A stretch of 64,000 nt of DNA from Lachancea thermotolerans CBS 6340. Its lineage: Eukaryota; Ascomycota; Saccharomycetes; Saccharomycetales; Saccharomycetaceae. The notes below the pieces were generated by a model. That model was not told where the DNA came from. It saw only the letters and a list, made by a program, of their open reading frames with translations, and searched no databases. Positions 9,723-21,300 of the stretch are shown piece after piece. A program made the translations under genes and the position numbers. Numbering within the stretch: the stretch's first letter is position 1; every line of letters starts with the position of its first letter. The stretch lies in NCBI RefSeq assembly GCF_000142805.1, contig NC_013082.1, positions 744,001 through 808,000 on the forward strand, in the 5' to 3' direction.

Positions 9723-10628
9723 ATGGCTCCCGAGGATAAAGGGTCTCAGGTCAAGGCGCGGATTGACCACGGCGATGTCGAGCAACTTGTCAAATTGGAA
9801 CCGAATCTGAACGACCATGAATTGGAATTAACGCTGCACACGCTTTTGACGCAGGCTAACGAGAACCCGGACGCAGACGATCCGCTGCACCACGCACTCG
9901 AGAAGGTTATCTCGGAAATGGAGCTGCCAGAGATGATGGTTGGGCCCGCCGCGGGCTGGGGGCCTCTGGAACCGGACCAAGACTCGGTGCTGGAGTCGCC
10001 TACGCACCTGACTGTGGAAAACATCTTGGCCGGCGACGCACTACACAATTACGGCGGTCGGGGCAAGAAGAGGGCCTACGATGATCAAGAAAACGAGGAT
10101 GAGACCGGGCGCGATCCTCTTTGCGACGCTCACGTTAGGGAGCCCAACACAGCGCTACAGAACGTGTATGAGACTCTCTCTCCAGAGTCGCTTTCGCCGA
10201 TCTCAGACTCGGGTTACAAGCAGAAAAGCGCCCACCCAGCAGCTCCCGCCGCAGTCGCCAGAGTGGATGGGCGGCCCACGCCCAAACCAGCCAGTGCGGT
10301 GCAGAGCACCGTTCCAAATGGGACAGAGAAGAAGCATACGTCTGCTGAGCCACCTTCCAAGCTCACCAACGAGTTCACAATGCTACAGGTTGCGGACGTG
10401 AAGAAACGCATTATAAACACGCACAAACTCATGCTCAACTTCAACTTTCTCAAGGACGGATACGCCAGAACGTGCGTGGAGCTCAAACGAACGCTGTTGA
10501 GGCTGAAGCAGAGCGAGGTTCATAGAGCGCAGCTACTGCAAGAGAACGAGCGTTTAAAGAGACTAGTCATCGAGCAAAACAACAAGCTGGAGGGCGTGCA
10601 AGCAACACGGCCCGCTAGCCTCACGTGA
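9723..10628 (+). CDS. ATC1: ATC1 (LIC4) homologue, nuclear protein of cation stress and budding
   Basis: A 301-residue protein, close to S. cerevisiae Atc1 (294). The N-terminal half is acidic and probably disordered. A basic patch [10 protein letters not shown] lies near residue 117 and may serve nuclear import. The C-terminal third, from about residue 218, is helical with a leucine- and lysine-rich coiled-coil look ([18 protein letters not shown] onward), ending in heptad-like [12 protein letters not shown] identify it from length and from its place between UPS3 (YDR185C) and PLP1 (YDR183W) orthologues in the same relative orientation. S. cerevisiae Atc1 is reported as nuclear and linked to cation stress and bipolar budding; no enzymatic motif is visible. 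Confidence 0.78.
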   Translation: MAPEDKGSQVKARIDHGDVEQLVKLEPNLNDHELELTLHTLLTQANENPDADDPLHHALEKVISEMELPEMMVGPAAGWGPLEPDQDSVLESPTHLTVENILAGDALHNYGGRGKKRAYDDQENEDETGRDPLCDAHVREPNTALQNVYETLSPESLSPISDSGYKQKSAHPAAPAAVARVDGRPTPKPASAVQSTVPNGTEKKHTSAEPPSKLTNEFTMLQVADVKKRIINTHKLMLNFNFLKDGYARTCVELKRTLLRLKQSEVHRAQLLQENERLKRLVIEQNNKLEGVQATRPASLT

Positions 10629-10885
10629 GCTCGCATCATTGCATATACAACTTGTACAGTAATATTACCGTCATGATCCAATAGAAACACTGTGAGCATG
10701 CTCCAGCGAGCCAGTCCCTGAAGCGACAGGCCTGGGGTCTCAGCTAGCACAGCACGTGCAGCGCAGCCCCGGGCAACCACCGCCCACAACCGATACTTAT
10801 CGGCCCTAGCCGCCTACACATCACGCTGTCAAATGCAAGAGATGCATCTCAAAACTTCACTATACATTCTATTGAATTACACAGT

Positions 10886-12364
<1,479 letters not shown>

Positions 12365-13000
12365 TCACAGGTCAAGGTCGGAATCACTTTCATCTGTTCG
12401 GCCCGTCCTTATACCACGAGGCTGTATTTTTCTCGCCAGCACCCCGCAATTGAACAGAATCGTCTCCAGAGTACCAGCTTCAAAGTCGTCGGTTTGGTTC
12501 CCAAGGCGCGTGAAGCCCACAATCTTGTCTCTTTCCAAGCCGTTTTTATAGGCAACGACGCAAGGGAGAACTTTTATTTGAAGCTTCGTCACAAGGAAAG
12601 GGCACTTTTCCACACTAATCCTGAAAAAGCGCGTCATTATATGCTTCTCAGCAAGTTTCTTTAGCTTGGCGTCCATCGTGGCGCACTTCTGGAAGCTATC
12701 CAGATAGAAGTGAATCACGACCTGGTCCGTCGCCGAAGTTAGCCTCATTAGTTCGCTTTCATCTGTCATAGTGAAAACTTGGCCATACTGCTCAGACTCA
12801 ACGTTATGCTTCATTTTTCTCATGTCATCAGCTATCTGTTGTAGCCGCTGCTCTCTGTATTTTTCCATAAAATCAGTGTCGTCCTCCAGCTCACCTAGAA
12901 TCTCGTCTAAGGAAGCCCCATCATCATCAACCTCAGATGTGCGGCCATTAGCTTTATCCACTATACTTTTCTCATAGGCTTCAAGTTGATCCAAAGGCAT
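12365..13000 (-). CDS. PLP1: PLP1, phosducin-like protein
   Basis: 211 residues. The first ATG is at 13000; the frame opens seven codons further up at a TTG. After an acidic, helical N-terminus (about 1-80) comes a thioredoxin-fold domain lacking the redox CXXC, as in phosducins: VVIHFYLDSFQKCATMD, then ISVEKCPFLVTKLQIKVLPCVVAY. The C-terminus is acidic (DESDSDLDL). Plp1 in yeast binds G-beta-gamma and helps CCT fold tubulin; CCT6 lies elsewhere in this same window. It is divergent from SEC10 with 128 bp between starts. Synteny is YDR183W next to ATC1. Confidence 0.9.
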   Translation of the reverse strand: MPLDQLEAYEKSIVDKANGRTSEVDDDGASLDEILGELEDDTDFMEKYREQRLQQIADDMRKMKHNVESEQYGQVFTMTDESELMRLTSATDQVVIHFYLDSFQKCATMDAKLKKLAEKHIMTRFFRISVEKCPFLVTKLQIKVLPCVVAYKNGLERDKIVGFTRLGNQTDDFEAGTLETILFNCGVLARKIQPRGIRTGRTDESDSDLDL

Positions 13001-13128
13001 TTTGTACCGATTGTTCGGCAATCTTTAAGTTCTCCGGTTTCTTGAACGGCTTTTTTTTAGATTCATGATCCGAAACATCAACATCCCTTCCGCAGCAAGA
13101 GGAAAACTCAAAGTCCCGTGTAAGCGCA

Positions 13129-15579
13129 ATGAACTCCTTGTATGAGCTGGACCCCAAGTTCCGAGAACTGCTAACACTAGATAACTTTCTTGGCGGTCTT
13201 ACAGTCCATGAGTTCGTGCACAAAATCAGCAATGAAAACTCCTTGAAGGATAGAGCTGCGCACGCTGGTTCATGGGAAAACGTTGACCCTAAGCCCTATA
13301 TTAGAACTTTTGAGTCTACTGTAAAGGAACTGAAAAGGTTAAGTGCCGATGCTGACAGTCGAAAGGGCCAATTAGAGCAGGAAGTGGCTAAATACGAGCT
13401 GCTGCATTCCCAGCAAGTATTACAACTTTCAGGGAACCTCAGGTCTATTGTTAAGGATACAGGAGATCTTGATTCCAAACTGACAGACGTTACACAGGTT
13501 GTGTCGCCCTTGGGTGAAAAGCTTGAGAAAGCTATCAAGCGCAAGAACATGTATATCAAATCAGTGGAATTGATCTCTCATTACTCCTCATTCTATTCCC
13601 AAGGCTCCTCCGAAAACTTGGAAAAGCTTCGAGTATCTGAGAATTGGAATCCAAGGGCTCGAGCTGCAATATTGGTCAAAAACCTTTTGGCCTTAGCAAG
13701 AAAGGTAGAGACTAAGTCGTTGCCCAAGACGTTAACTACAACAGCTGCAATCGAGAAGTACTCCGAAAACATGGAGAACGAATTGCTTGCAGAGTTCAAT
13801 TCTGCATATCGTGAAAGTAACTTTGATCAATTGAATGAAATCGCGATAATACTCAATCACTACAATAATGGTCTCAATGTTATCCAAAGTTTTATAAACC
13901 AACATGAGTATTTTGTGGATACTGGTGAGGAAGAACCGCTGTTTGACGAGTCTTTTAAGAGCAAAATCACAGATATGAACTACCATGGAATCTGTTACGA
14001 TAAATCGATGGTCACAACGTTGGACGAAATAGAATCATTAATCAAAAACGAATCAAAGATAGTGAAGAAAGTTTTCGAAAACCGTAGCGCGTTTGTGTTG
14101 CAGCTGTTTATCCAGCGGATATTTGCACAAAAAATCGAACCGAGGGTTGGCGACCTATTAAATGCATCGCTATCCCTTTCCAACCTAGCCTTTGTGAGAA
14201 TGCTCTATGCCTTGCACTCGCTAATTGGTCAGTTTGTGAAAGATTTGACAGAATTTTTCCAATTTCTAAGTTTGGATACTGAGGGTGACTTGGTACCAAC
14301 TCTTGAGCGCTGCTTCTCTGACCTTTTCGCGAAAATCATATACGACAGGTCGAAATACTTTGACTTGGAAAAGCGCAGTCTAGAGACCGCCCTGTCGCTA
14401 AAAACCTCCACGTTCTCAATCGCACATGATAAAGAAATCTTCGCAAGAGCCTTGAGTAACAAACTCGTAAATGGGGCGACGTTTTCACAGGATATTGACC
14501 TTCAAGACTACAATGCATCTTCGAACAGCAAACTTTCTCAAATCAACAATTTCCTCAAAAGTCATTTAGAGCGAGACAAGAGGCCGACATACTCTGATGC
14601 ACCATTTCAAAACCTTACTGAGGGGGGCAACGCTAATGACTCTATGCGCGGGGCGACAGCCACTGATTTTTCGCTTCAAAGTATTGATAGCATGCTCAAG
14701 TGCGCTATCGAGTCTATTGCGCGGGTAATGGAACTGGTGCCAAGTAAGGCCAATGAATATACATTTGAAATTGTGGAGACTGTTTTGATGGGCACCATAG
14801 GTTCTTACGTTGAGGCCGGCCTAGAAGTTGCATACACAGAAATGGCCGAGCAAGATATATCAAAATGTGCCGATGTGAATTTATCGTACTTAGAATACGT
14901 TTCGAAAGCTTCTGAAATGCTAAGTCTCATATCCGCGTCAGTTAAAACAGTTGTTCTGCCGCTCTTTGTAAACGCTCCTGATGTTAAGAAAGGGATCATA
15001 AGTTTGGCAAACCACTACATCAAAAAGTGTGAACTTCTTATAAACATCATGATAGAAGAGACGATACATGGATACACACAGAGATTTGCATTTTCTCTCT
15101 CGAAGCAAAAAAAGAAGGACTTCTTGCCAAAAGGTCAAGATATATTGGATCAGGATACCCTTCCTGCTTCAGAAATAGTGAAGGATTTACACAGTCTTTA
15201 CTCTCAGATTAGCCTTTACCTGAAGAATGAAAATCTCAAATCGTTCTTAAGGCAGGTTGGCAATACTCTTTATCGGTTCCTTCTTGAACATTACAAAAAA
15301 TTTCAGGTGAGTTCGGTGGGCGGTATCATTGTGACAAAAGATATCATTGGTATCCAGACGGCAGTTGAAGAATGGTCGGTAGAGGAAATACTAGGCGACT
15401 TCACAACTTTAAGGGAGCTCGCTAATTTGTTTACCGTGCAGCCGGAGGAATTGAGCTCCTTGACTAGTGAAGGGCGCCTTGCGTTAGTGGATCGTTCCAC
15501 AATATCAGCATATATCGCGAAGCGCGAGGATTTCAATCAGGAGAGTTTTGTTAGCAAGTTTAAAATGCACTTAGGTTAA
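13129..15579 (+). CDS. SEC10: SEC10, exocyst subunit
   Basis: 816 residues (S. cerevisiae 871). The start MNSLYELDPKFRELLTLDNF is the typical Sec10 N-terminus. It is followed by coiled-coil segments (about 45-130) and then the long helical-bundle (CATCHR) body with no enzymatic motif. The exocyst tethers secretory vesicles to the plasma membrane at bud tips and the neck. It lies tail-to-tail with CDC1 (41 bp apart) and head-to-head with PLP1. In S. cerevisiae SEC10 (YLR166C) neighbours RPS31 and PUS5 orthologues, matching the YLR track here. Confidence 0.95.
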   Translation: MNSLYELDPKFRELLTLDNFLGGLTVHEFVHKISNENSLKDRAAHAGSWENVDPKPYIRTFESTVKELKRLSADADSRKGQLEQEVAKYELLHSQQVLQLSGNLRSIVKDTGDLDSKLTDVTQVVSPLGEKLEKAIKRKNMYIKSVELISHYSSFYSQGSSENLEKLRVSENWNPRARAAILVKNLLALARKVETKSLPKTLTTTAAIEKYSENMENELLAEFNSAYRESNFDQLNEIAIILNHYNNGLNVIQSFINQHEYFVDTGEEEPLFDESFKSKITDMNYHGICYDKSMVTTLDEIESLIKNESKIVKKVFENRSAFVLQLFIQRIFAQKIEPRVGDLLNASLSLSNLAFVRMLYALHSLIGQFVKDLTEFFQFLSLDTEGDLVPTLERCFSDLFAKIIYDRSKYFDLEKRSLETALSLKTSTFSIAHDKEIFARALSNKLVNGATFSQDIDLQDYNASSNSKLSQINNFLKSHLERDKRPTYSDAPFQNLTEGGNANDSMRGATATDFSLQSIDSMLKCAIESIARVMELVPSKANEYTFEIVETVLMGTIGSYVEAGLEVAYTEMAEQDISKCADVNLSYLEYVSKASEMLSLISASVKTVVLPLFVNAPDVKKGIISLANHYIKKCELLINIMIEETIHGYTQRFAFSLSKQKKKDFLPKGQDILDQDTLPASEIVKDLHSLYSQISLYLKNENLKSFLRQVGNTLYRFLLEHYKKFQVSSVGGIIVTKDIIGIQTAVEEWSVEEILGDFTTLRELANLFTVQPEELSSLTSEGRLALVDRSTISAYIAKREDFNQESFVSKFKMHLG

Positions 15580-15620
15580 GTTCTTGGTAAATAAGTAAAC
15601 AAAAGCCATGTTTGGCGGCT

Positions 15621-17054
15621 TCAAATTTGTTTGTAATAAAATACAAAAACTAGGAATATCATTAGAGTCATCAGAGCCATGTTTAAGGCAAACCGTTCAA
15701 ACATCAATTTCTTATGTGTTGAGAACAATTCGTCAAGCTCCTGACGACTCGAGCGAGAGTCAGACTTTTTGTTTGCAATTGGAAGAACGTTCGCCAGGTC
15801 CTCAGTCTTTCTGTCATAGGTTGAGCCTACTAGTCTATTGAATGAGCTGGGGTGGAAATGCATCCAAAAAAATAGTATGGTCGTCAGGATATATGTGAAG
15901 ACATACACTTTTATGGGTTTGTAAGGGTCGGGCAAGTAACAGATGTCCGTATGATATGTTTCAGATGCGAATGTATCATCTGGATTGTAAAGTGAGACCA
16001 GCTGGATAGCTGGTTTTGATATACCCATGTTCATTGCGCACGATTTCACTGTTATTTCCTCAGCGGTTTGCTGCCCTATTGGTAACAAATAAGTGTGACT
16101 TATATGACAGTAGTCATGGTCATCACCTGAAAACACTAAGGAGGGACTGATTGTTTGTAAAACCTCTTGACTCAGTTCATGATCGATAACGGTTTGATAT
16201 TGCACCCCCTTCATCATTGGAAAAGGCTTCTGAGATTCACGTTTGGATCCACAAGTTTGCGAGATAGGATCTCTGTATAACGGGACATGTGTCAACATGA
16301 TTCTTGGATGCTTTTTGGGAATAGACGCAAATGAATCTAAGAACGCGCGTGGTACAGCCGACACATTCTCGTTTTTTGTATCTGACAAAGAAATAGTATC
16401 CAACAGAACAATTGTATGGTTTCCGACTTCCCAAGCGGACGACGGGTCCCCAAAGTAGAACTTGAATCTAGTAAGGCTGTCCTCAATTACTGTGTCACCA
16501 AACCCTATATCGTGATTACCTGGAAGCGACATAACGGTTAGACGGTTAGGCTTCTTTGGGAAAATCTTATTGAACCGCTCATACTCTTTGAACCAGTCGC
16601 TATCGTTCCAGCGTCTCCCGCCATCAAAGAGGTCACCTAGAAAGAACGTTGAATCGGGGTCTAAGTGATAGTGCAAATGTTTCCAGTTGCGTGCATGGTA
16701 GTTGTCTAGCAGTTGTTGCGTAAAGTAGTTAACTATCCACGGCCTACTAGGGTATGAATGTGCGTCCATGATTTGTGGATCTGCAAGCAAAGCCATACGA
16801 TGCGGGCTTGCGCCGCTTGGCCAATTCTCCCATTTGGACCACTGACAACGATTTACTGCACGCTTTATGACCCTTCTTTCATAGTACTGAATTAAACACA
16901 CCCACAGGCACAAGAACGAAATGAGGTACTTCCAGCACAATTTCCCCCAGATTGAACTACCGTTTTTCTCCTTGGGGCGTAATACCTTGTTCCTTTCTCC
17001 TCCAGCACTGCTAAAAGGAGCAGCACTCTCTTTATCACGTCTCCGGTAAGGCAT
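15621..17054 (-). CDS. CDC1: CDC1, GPI-anchor ethanolamine-phosphate phosphodiesterase
   Basis: 477 residues (S. cerevisiae 491). A hydrophobic segment near residues 43-60 is an N-terminal membrane anchor. The metallophosphoesterase core follows with all usual motifs: LADPQIMD, GDLFDGGR, PGNHD, THVPLYR and GDDHDYCH. Two further hydrophobic segments lie in the C-terminal 120 residues, the last ending FVFYYKQI. Yeast Cdc1 is a manganese-dependent enzyme that removes ethanolamine phosphate from the first mannose of GPI anchors in the early secretory pathway. It is divergent from SAS4 with 125 bp between starts. The paralogue Ted1 is an alternative, but gene order (YDR182W) supports CDC1. Confidence 0.95.
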   Translation of the reverse strand: MPYRRRDKESAAPFSSAGGERNKVLRPKEKNGSSIWGKLCWKYLISFLCLWVCLIQYYERRVIKRAVNRCQWSKWENWPSGASPHRMALLADPQIMDAHSYPSRPWIVNYFTQQLLDNYHARNWKHLHYHLDPDSTFFLGDLFDGGRRWNDSDWFKEYERFNKIFPKKPNRLTVMSLPGNHDIGFGDTVIEDSLTRFKFYFGDPSSAWEVGNHTIVLLDTISLSDTKNENVSAVPRAFLDSFASIPKKHPRIMLTHVPLYRDPISQTCGSKRESQKPFPMMKGVQYQTVIDHELSQEVLQTISPSLVFSGDDHDYCHISHTYLLPIGQQTAEEITVKSCAMNMGISKPAIQLVSLYNPDDTFASETYHTDICYLPDPYKPIKVYVFTYILTTILFFWMHFHPSSFNRLVGSTYDRKTEDLANVLPIANKKSDSRSSRQELDELFSTHKKLMFERFALNMALMTLMIFLVFVFYYKQI

Positions 17055-17179
17055 CTGACTTCTTGTCGGCCGGTCTGATGATTATAGTACGTAGTTTCCC
17101 GTCTTTCTTCTTACACTAAAATAGTTGATATTTTTGTTTATTGTATGTTCTATTTATCGATGTTATTGATCCGCTTCAG

Positions 17180-18307
17180 ATGACAATGAATCAGAAGCCT
17201 GAGCGGAAATTGAGACCCAAAACGCCCGTTCCAGCCAACCAGGATGAGCTCTTTGACTTTGATAGGCCTGAATACGAAATTTCTCCTTTCAGAAAGCTCA
17301 ATATCCTACCGAGAACTACCATCCCAGTTACCGGTTATCAATTAGATGAACCTGGGGACACCGAAGATCAAGCGCTAGCTCGTAAAAGGTTAAGAAGCAA
17401 GGGCATGGCAATCGAAGTCAAGACACATATTCTGGATAAACTCGAGCCAAGCCCGAATGACCTCTCCTTAGATCCCTTAGAAGACGACTTGTACTTGACA
17501 TTCCACAAGAAGATGCAGAAACAGGAAACTCGGATGCTAAACCAAGACAGACTCCAATCTGAGGGCGAGGCGGAGCGTTTGGGAGTGATATACGAAGAGC
17601 TGGGAACCAACAATTGGGTCAAATCACTAACAAAAACTACAGTTATCAAAAACCCCGACGATCTGCATGAACTGGAGTTAAAAAGAGATTTAACAAGGGA
17701 AATCATAGGCCAGATGCTTGAAAAGTTCAAAGATATGAAAACCAGGGCAATGCTTCTACCACGCAGCGGGAAGCATAGCCGTCCTTTAGGTGTTAGCAGA
17801 CGTATAGACGCGTACAAGCCGCCAGAAAACGCATTCTGTATAAATGCCTCTTCAGACGAGGAAGAAGAGTTCCTGACATTACCGGAGCTCAAAAAGCATC
17901 GTCTCGAGGCCCGAAGAAAACGGTACGGGGGCCCGGTTGTTGTCCAGTTTCGAAAGAGTCAGACTACAAATTACAAATATGCAATAGTTGCGGAGCCCTT
18001 ACAATCAGCGTATATCGTCAAATGTTCAAAAGAAGAAAAAGAGATTTGGTCAAGGGAGGCAGGATCCCTTCCAGCCAAAATTGAACATTATGCACCCTTT
18101 CCTAAACAATGCTACTCTGCTAAATCTGCTACTAGGTCGACGAGCCAGGGCCCTAAAGATCAAGTGATCTTGAAAGCGGAGGCCTCTTCGCCAGTCAAGA
18201 AGACACCATCAAAGAGGAGATCATCCCAACCCTCTCCAAAAAAGACGCGAAAAAGGACTAAAACACACGTACGGGGCCATTTAGATAAAACGCTCTCTGA
18301 ACATTGA
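17180..18307 (+). CDS. SAS4: SAS4, subunit of the SAS histone H4 acetyltransferase complex
   Basis: 375 residues from the ATG at 17180 (a second ATG follows two codons later, and the frame further upstream starts only at TTG). The conserved middle reads as charged helices (about 95-230), including EELGTNNWVKSLTKTTVIKN, and the C-terminus is a Lys/Arg-rich nuclear-type tail (KKTPSKRRSSQ, KKTRKRTK). S. cerevisiae Sas4 is 481 residues and scaffolds the Sas2 acetyltransferase with Sas5, which acetylates H4 K16 and limits silencing. It lies between CDC1 and SCC2 as in S. cerevisiae (YDR182W, YDR181C, YDR180W). It ends 37 bp from the convergent SCC2. Confidence 0.87.
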   Translation: MTMNQKPERKLRPKTPVPANQDELFDFDRPEYEISPFRKLNILPRTTIPVTGYQLDEPGDTEDQALARKRLRSKGMAIEVKTHILDKLEPSPNDLSLDPLEDDLYLTFHKKMQKQETRMLNQDRLQSEGEAERLGVIYEELGTNNWVKSLTKTTVIKNPDDLHELELKRDLTREIIGQMLEKFKDMKTRAMLLPRSGKHSRPLGVSRRIDAYKPPENAFCINASSDEEEEFLTLPELKKHRLEARRKRYGGPVVVQFRKSQTTNYKYAIVAEPLQSAYIVKCSKEEKEIWSREAGSLPAKIEHYAPFPKQCYSAKSATRSTSQGPKDQVILKAEASSPVKKTPSKRRSSQPSPKKTRKRTKTHVRGHLDKTLSEH

Positions 18308-18344
18308 CGCGAAAAAACAATATCATTCGACGAACCCAACTTTT

Positions 18345-21300
18345 TCAATTGTTATCCACTGAAATGTAATGGTTATACCATTTCTTGCATTCAAACTCAG
18401 ATGGCGAAAACCCGAAAACCAATTTGTTTTTCTTGGGCTCAGCAGGCTGGCTCTTCAGTTCATCTTCTTCAGCCGTGTCAACTGTAGCAACGGCTTCATC
18501 TGATACCCCATACTTTTCGCAGAGAAACGCTCTTAACTCAAACAGACACGCGTGTGAGATTATCAAGTTTGATACGTCTTCGTTGTCGACTTCGTCCAAA
18601 GAGTCCTGGACTTCGTCCTCTATGGATTCTCCCAGCTCCTCAATCTTTACATCGAACAAGCGAATAAGCGTACACACCTCAAGCATGTTTTCATAAGTCA
18701 AGGTGCTAAAGTTATTGCAAAGCAGTAAAATTTGATCCTTGGGAAAAGACCTTGGATCTTCATTTAAGTAAGATACAAGAGTCTTGGTCACGGACTTGAG
18801 AAATCTTGTATTTGCGGGACTGCAAGAAGTAATTAACTCTTGCATACCTCGTAAAAACATGCTATTACAGGGCAATCCGTTTTCTTGAAGCCATTTTGAG
18901 TGTTCCAAGCCCATTTTTACGCCGGAACTCAGATTGCTAAACAGCATGGAACTGGTTTTCATTGTGATGCTCTCAAGCGCTGTCATGGCAAGCTTCTTTG
19001 TCTCAGCGTAAGGAGAAACTGTTAAGGCGATTATGGTGGCAGTACTGTATGAGGGATTGGCATACCCTAGGCTGAGAGTAAGGAAAATGAAGTCCAAAGC
19101 AATGCATGATCCCCTTGCGTCTTCTAGAAAGGCAATTTTGAGTATTCTTTTCAAATAACGCGAAGATATCGCGGAACATATGGTATCATTAGGTTTTTCA
19201 AAACCCAGCGACCTGCTTCTGTTTATCCTGGAGGGAGTGCGCACTGTGGGTCGGGCCAATTTAAATGACTTGTGCTCCTCGAGTTCAAAAAACTCGTGCA
19301 AACAACGTATCATCACCAAGTTCAAGTCAAGTAGCCCAGAGGAAAACTCTCTGTCAATCACTGTTAAAACGTGCCGAGAATTGAATAGTTTAGGGAATGA
19401 GGCGGCAACCTTCAATAAGCATCTTAGAGCAGTCTTCCTTATAACAAATGGAATCTCAATCTTAGTGAAAACTAGTAAGCACTTTGTGACATATTCAAAT
19501 ATGGGCTCCCTCGTTTTCAAGTTTGGAAAGTTTTCCTTTGTATTTTCAAATGGGCAAGATCTTGCAAAGCCTGCAGCAAGGTAAAGTAGTTTTTGTATTT
19601 TTCCATCAGCGGTAACTGCACTTGGATTTTTTGATGCTAAGTTGATGTAGGGAGAAAGCTGTGCGAGGCAACTTGAGCAAGCTTTCGACACCCTGGACTC
19701 GTCACCCCGATGTTTAACTATAGACCAACACAGGGGCAAGGCTTCCTCAAGTTCCAGTGGGGTCATTCTTGGGAGTTTGCCGAGCACAGTTGTCTCTAAG
19801 TCAACTAGAAACTTAGTTTTGAAGTAAAATAACTTAGGAAAGCTATTTTTCAATACTTTTAGGATGTAATACTGCAAGTTCGACCTTTGAGGTGTTAATA
19901 AGTAGGGGTAAAGGGTAGCGATGTGGTCTTTTGTGACAAATGCGTGATCGCTTGATGAAATAATCGATAGTAGCCGAAAAGTATTGAGCTCGGCATCTTT
20001 ATGAGTTTCAAGGTTGTCGTCAGACTCGGCTGCGTAGTGCACGTTGATGGCATCATCGACTACTTTTCCTGTGATGACGTGAGCAGATTCCATAATGTTT
20101 GTTAATACATTAGGCTCATGAAAAGCCTTATTAAGAACAAAATCATTCAGGAAGACACTAAACAACTCTGCAAAGCTTTCCTCCAAACCAACAATGGCAG
20201 AAATAACATGTGTTATTTCTTTAGCTTTACTATTTTGCTCTTCTGGGCTAGTTTCGAGTCCGCTCAAAATCAGGAACCACCTTTCAAGCAAGGCAGATTG
20301 AGCCCTCTCGACTATGCTATCCTCTTCATCTTCTGTTCTTTTCAAAATTCTTGCCGCGACATATGACTTCGTGCTGAGATTTTCACAGTTGTCATAAATC
20401 TCGATATTTAGCTTGAGAATGTGTTTTCTGATTGAAGCACTGTCATCATTGAAATTGATGTTGATGAGATGGTAAAATTCAGTGTATTGTGAAAGGCTCA
20501 GAAGATCAAGGATTGCGGTTTTCACAGAAGGAGAAGAATCCTTTAAGCGCTGCTCGATTACGAGTTTGATAGAATCGTCGGCGAGTAAGCTGGGATCTTT
20601 AGATATCAAAGGTGTTAAACACTTGATGGCTCCCGACCTCAACTTAACTTTCTGCTTGTCAAGCAATGACAAAATAAGTTTAACGTAGGGATTAAACAAG
20701 TTAATCAACTCAAACAAATGCAAAGTTGCGAAATAACTCAATTGAGCATTTTCATGGGGTTTTACTTCATTATCAAAGTTATTATCGGCCTGCAAAATTA
20801 ACGGTTTTTGTAGCAGTGATGTGACTTCCATGGTAGTACGTTCCTTCCAATCACTATCAGAAGAATCAAAGTCTCCTAATGCAACAAGGAAGGCAATTTG
20901 TCTATCCCAAAAGCTCTGTGTTTGCGCTGTCCAATTCCCGTTAGGAACCATGGAAATGACGCAATTTCTAAAAGCATCCATGGCTCTGTCTAGTAACTCT
21001 GGATTGTTGTGTATGCGAAAGATAGTTAATTCATCAGAAGGGCTCTGTAGACGTATGTTTTGAATGCCGCTCCCGATATGTGAAATAGCCTGTAGTATTG
21101 AAGATTCTTTTGTCGAACTAGTTTGCTGTGAGGGACTAAAAGCGAAAAGGAGCTTTTTGGTCAAAGATGCAAGCAATAATTCTGCAACACTCCAGTTAGG
21201 CCGAGCAACCATTGAAACGAGATCTTGCACGTAATTATCCAAGATAAACTTTTTTGAAGCGTTTCCTGAGAAACACTTGTTGAGAACGGAATTGTTGATG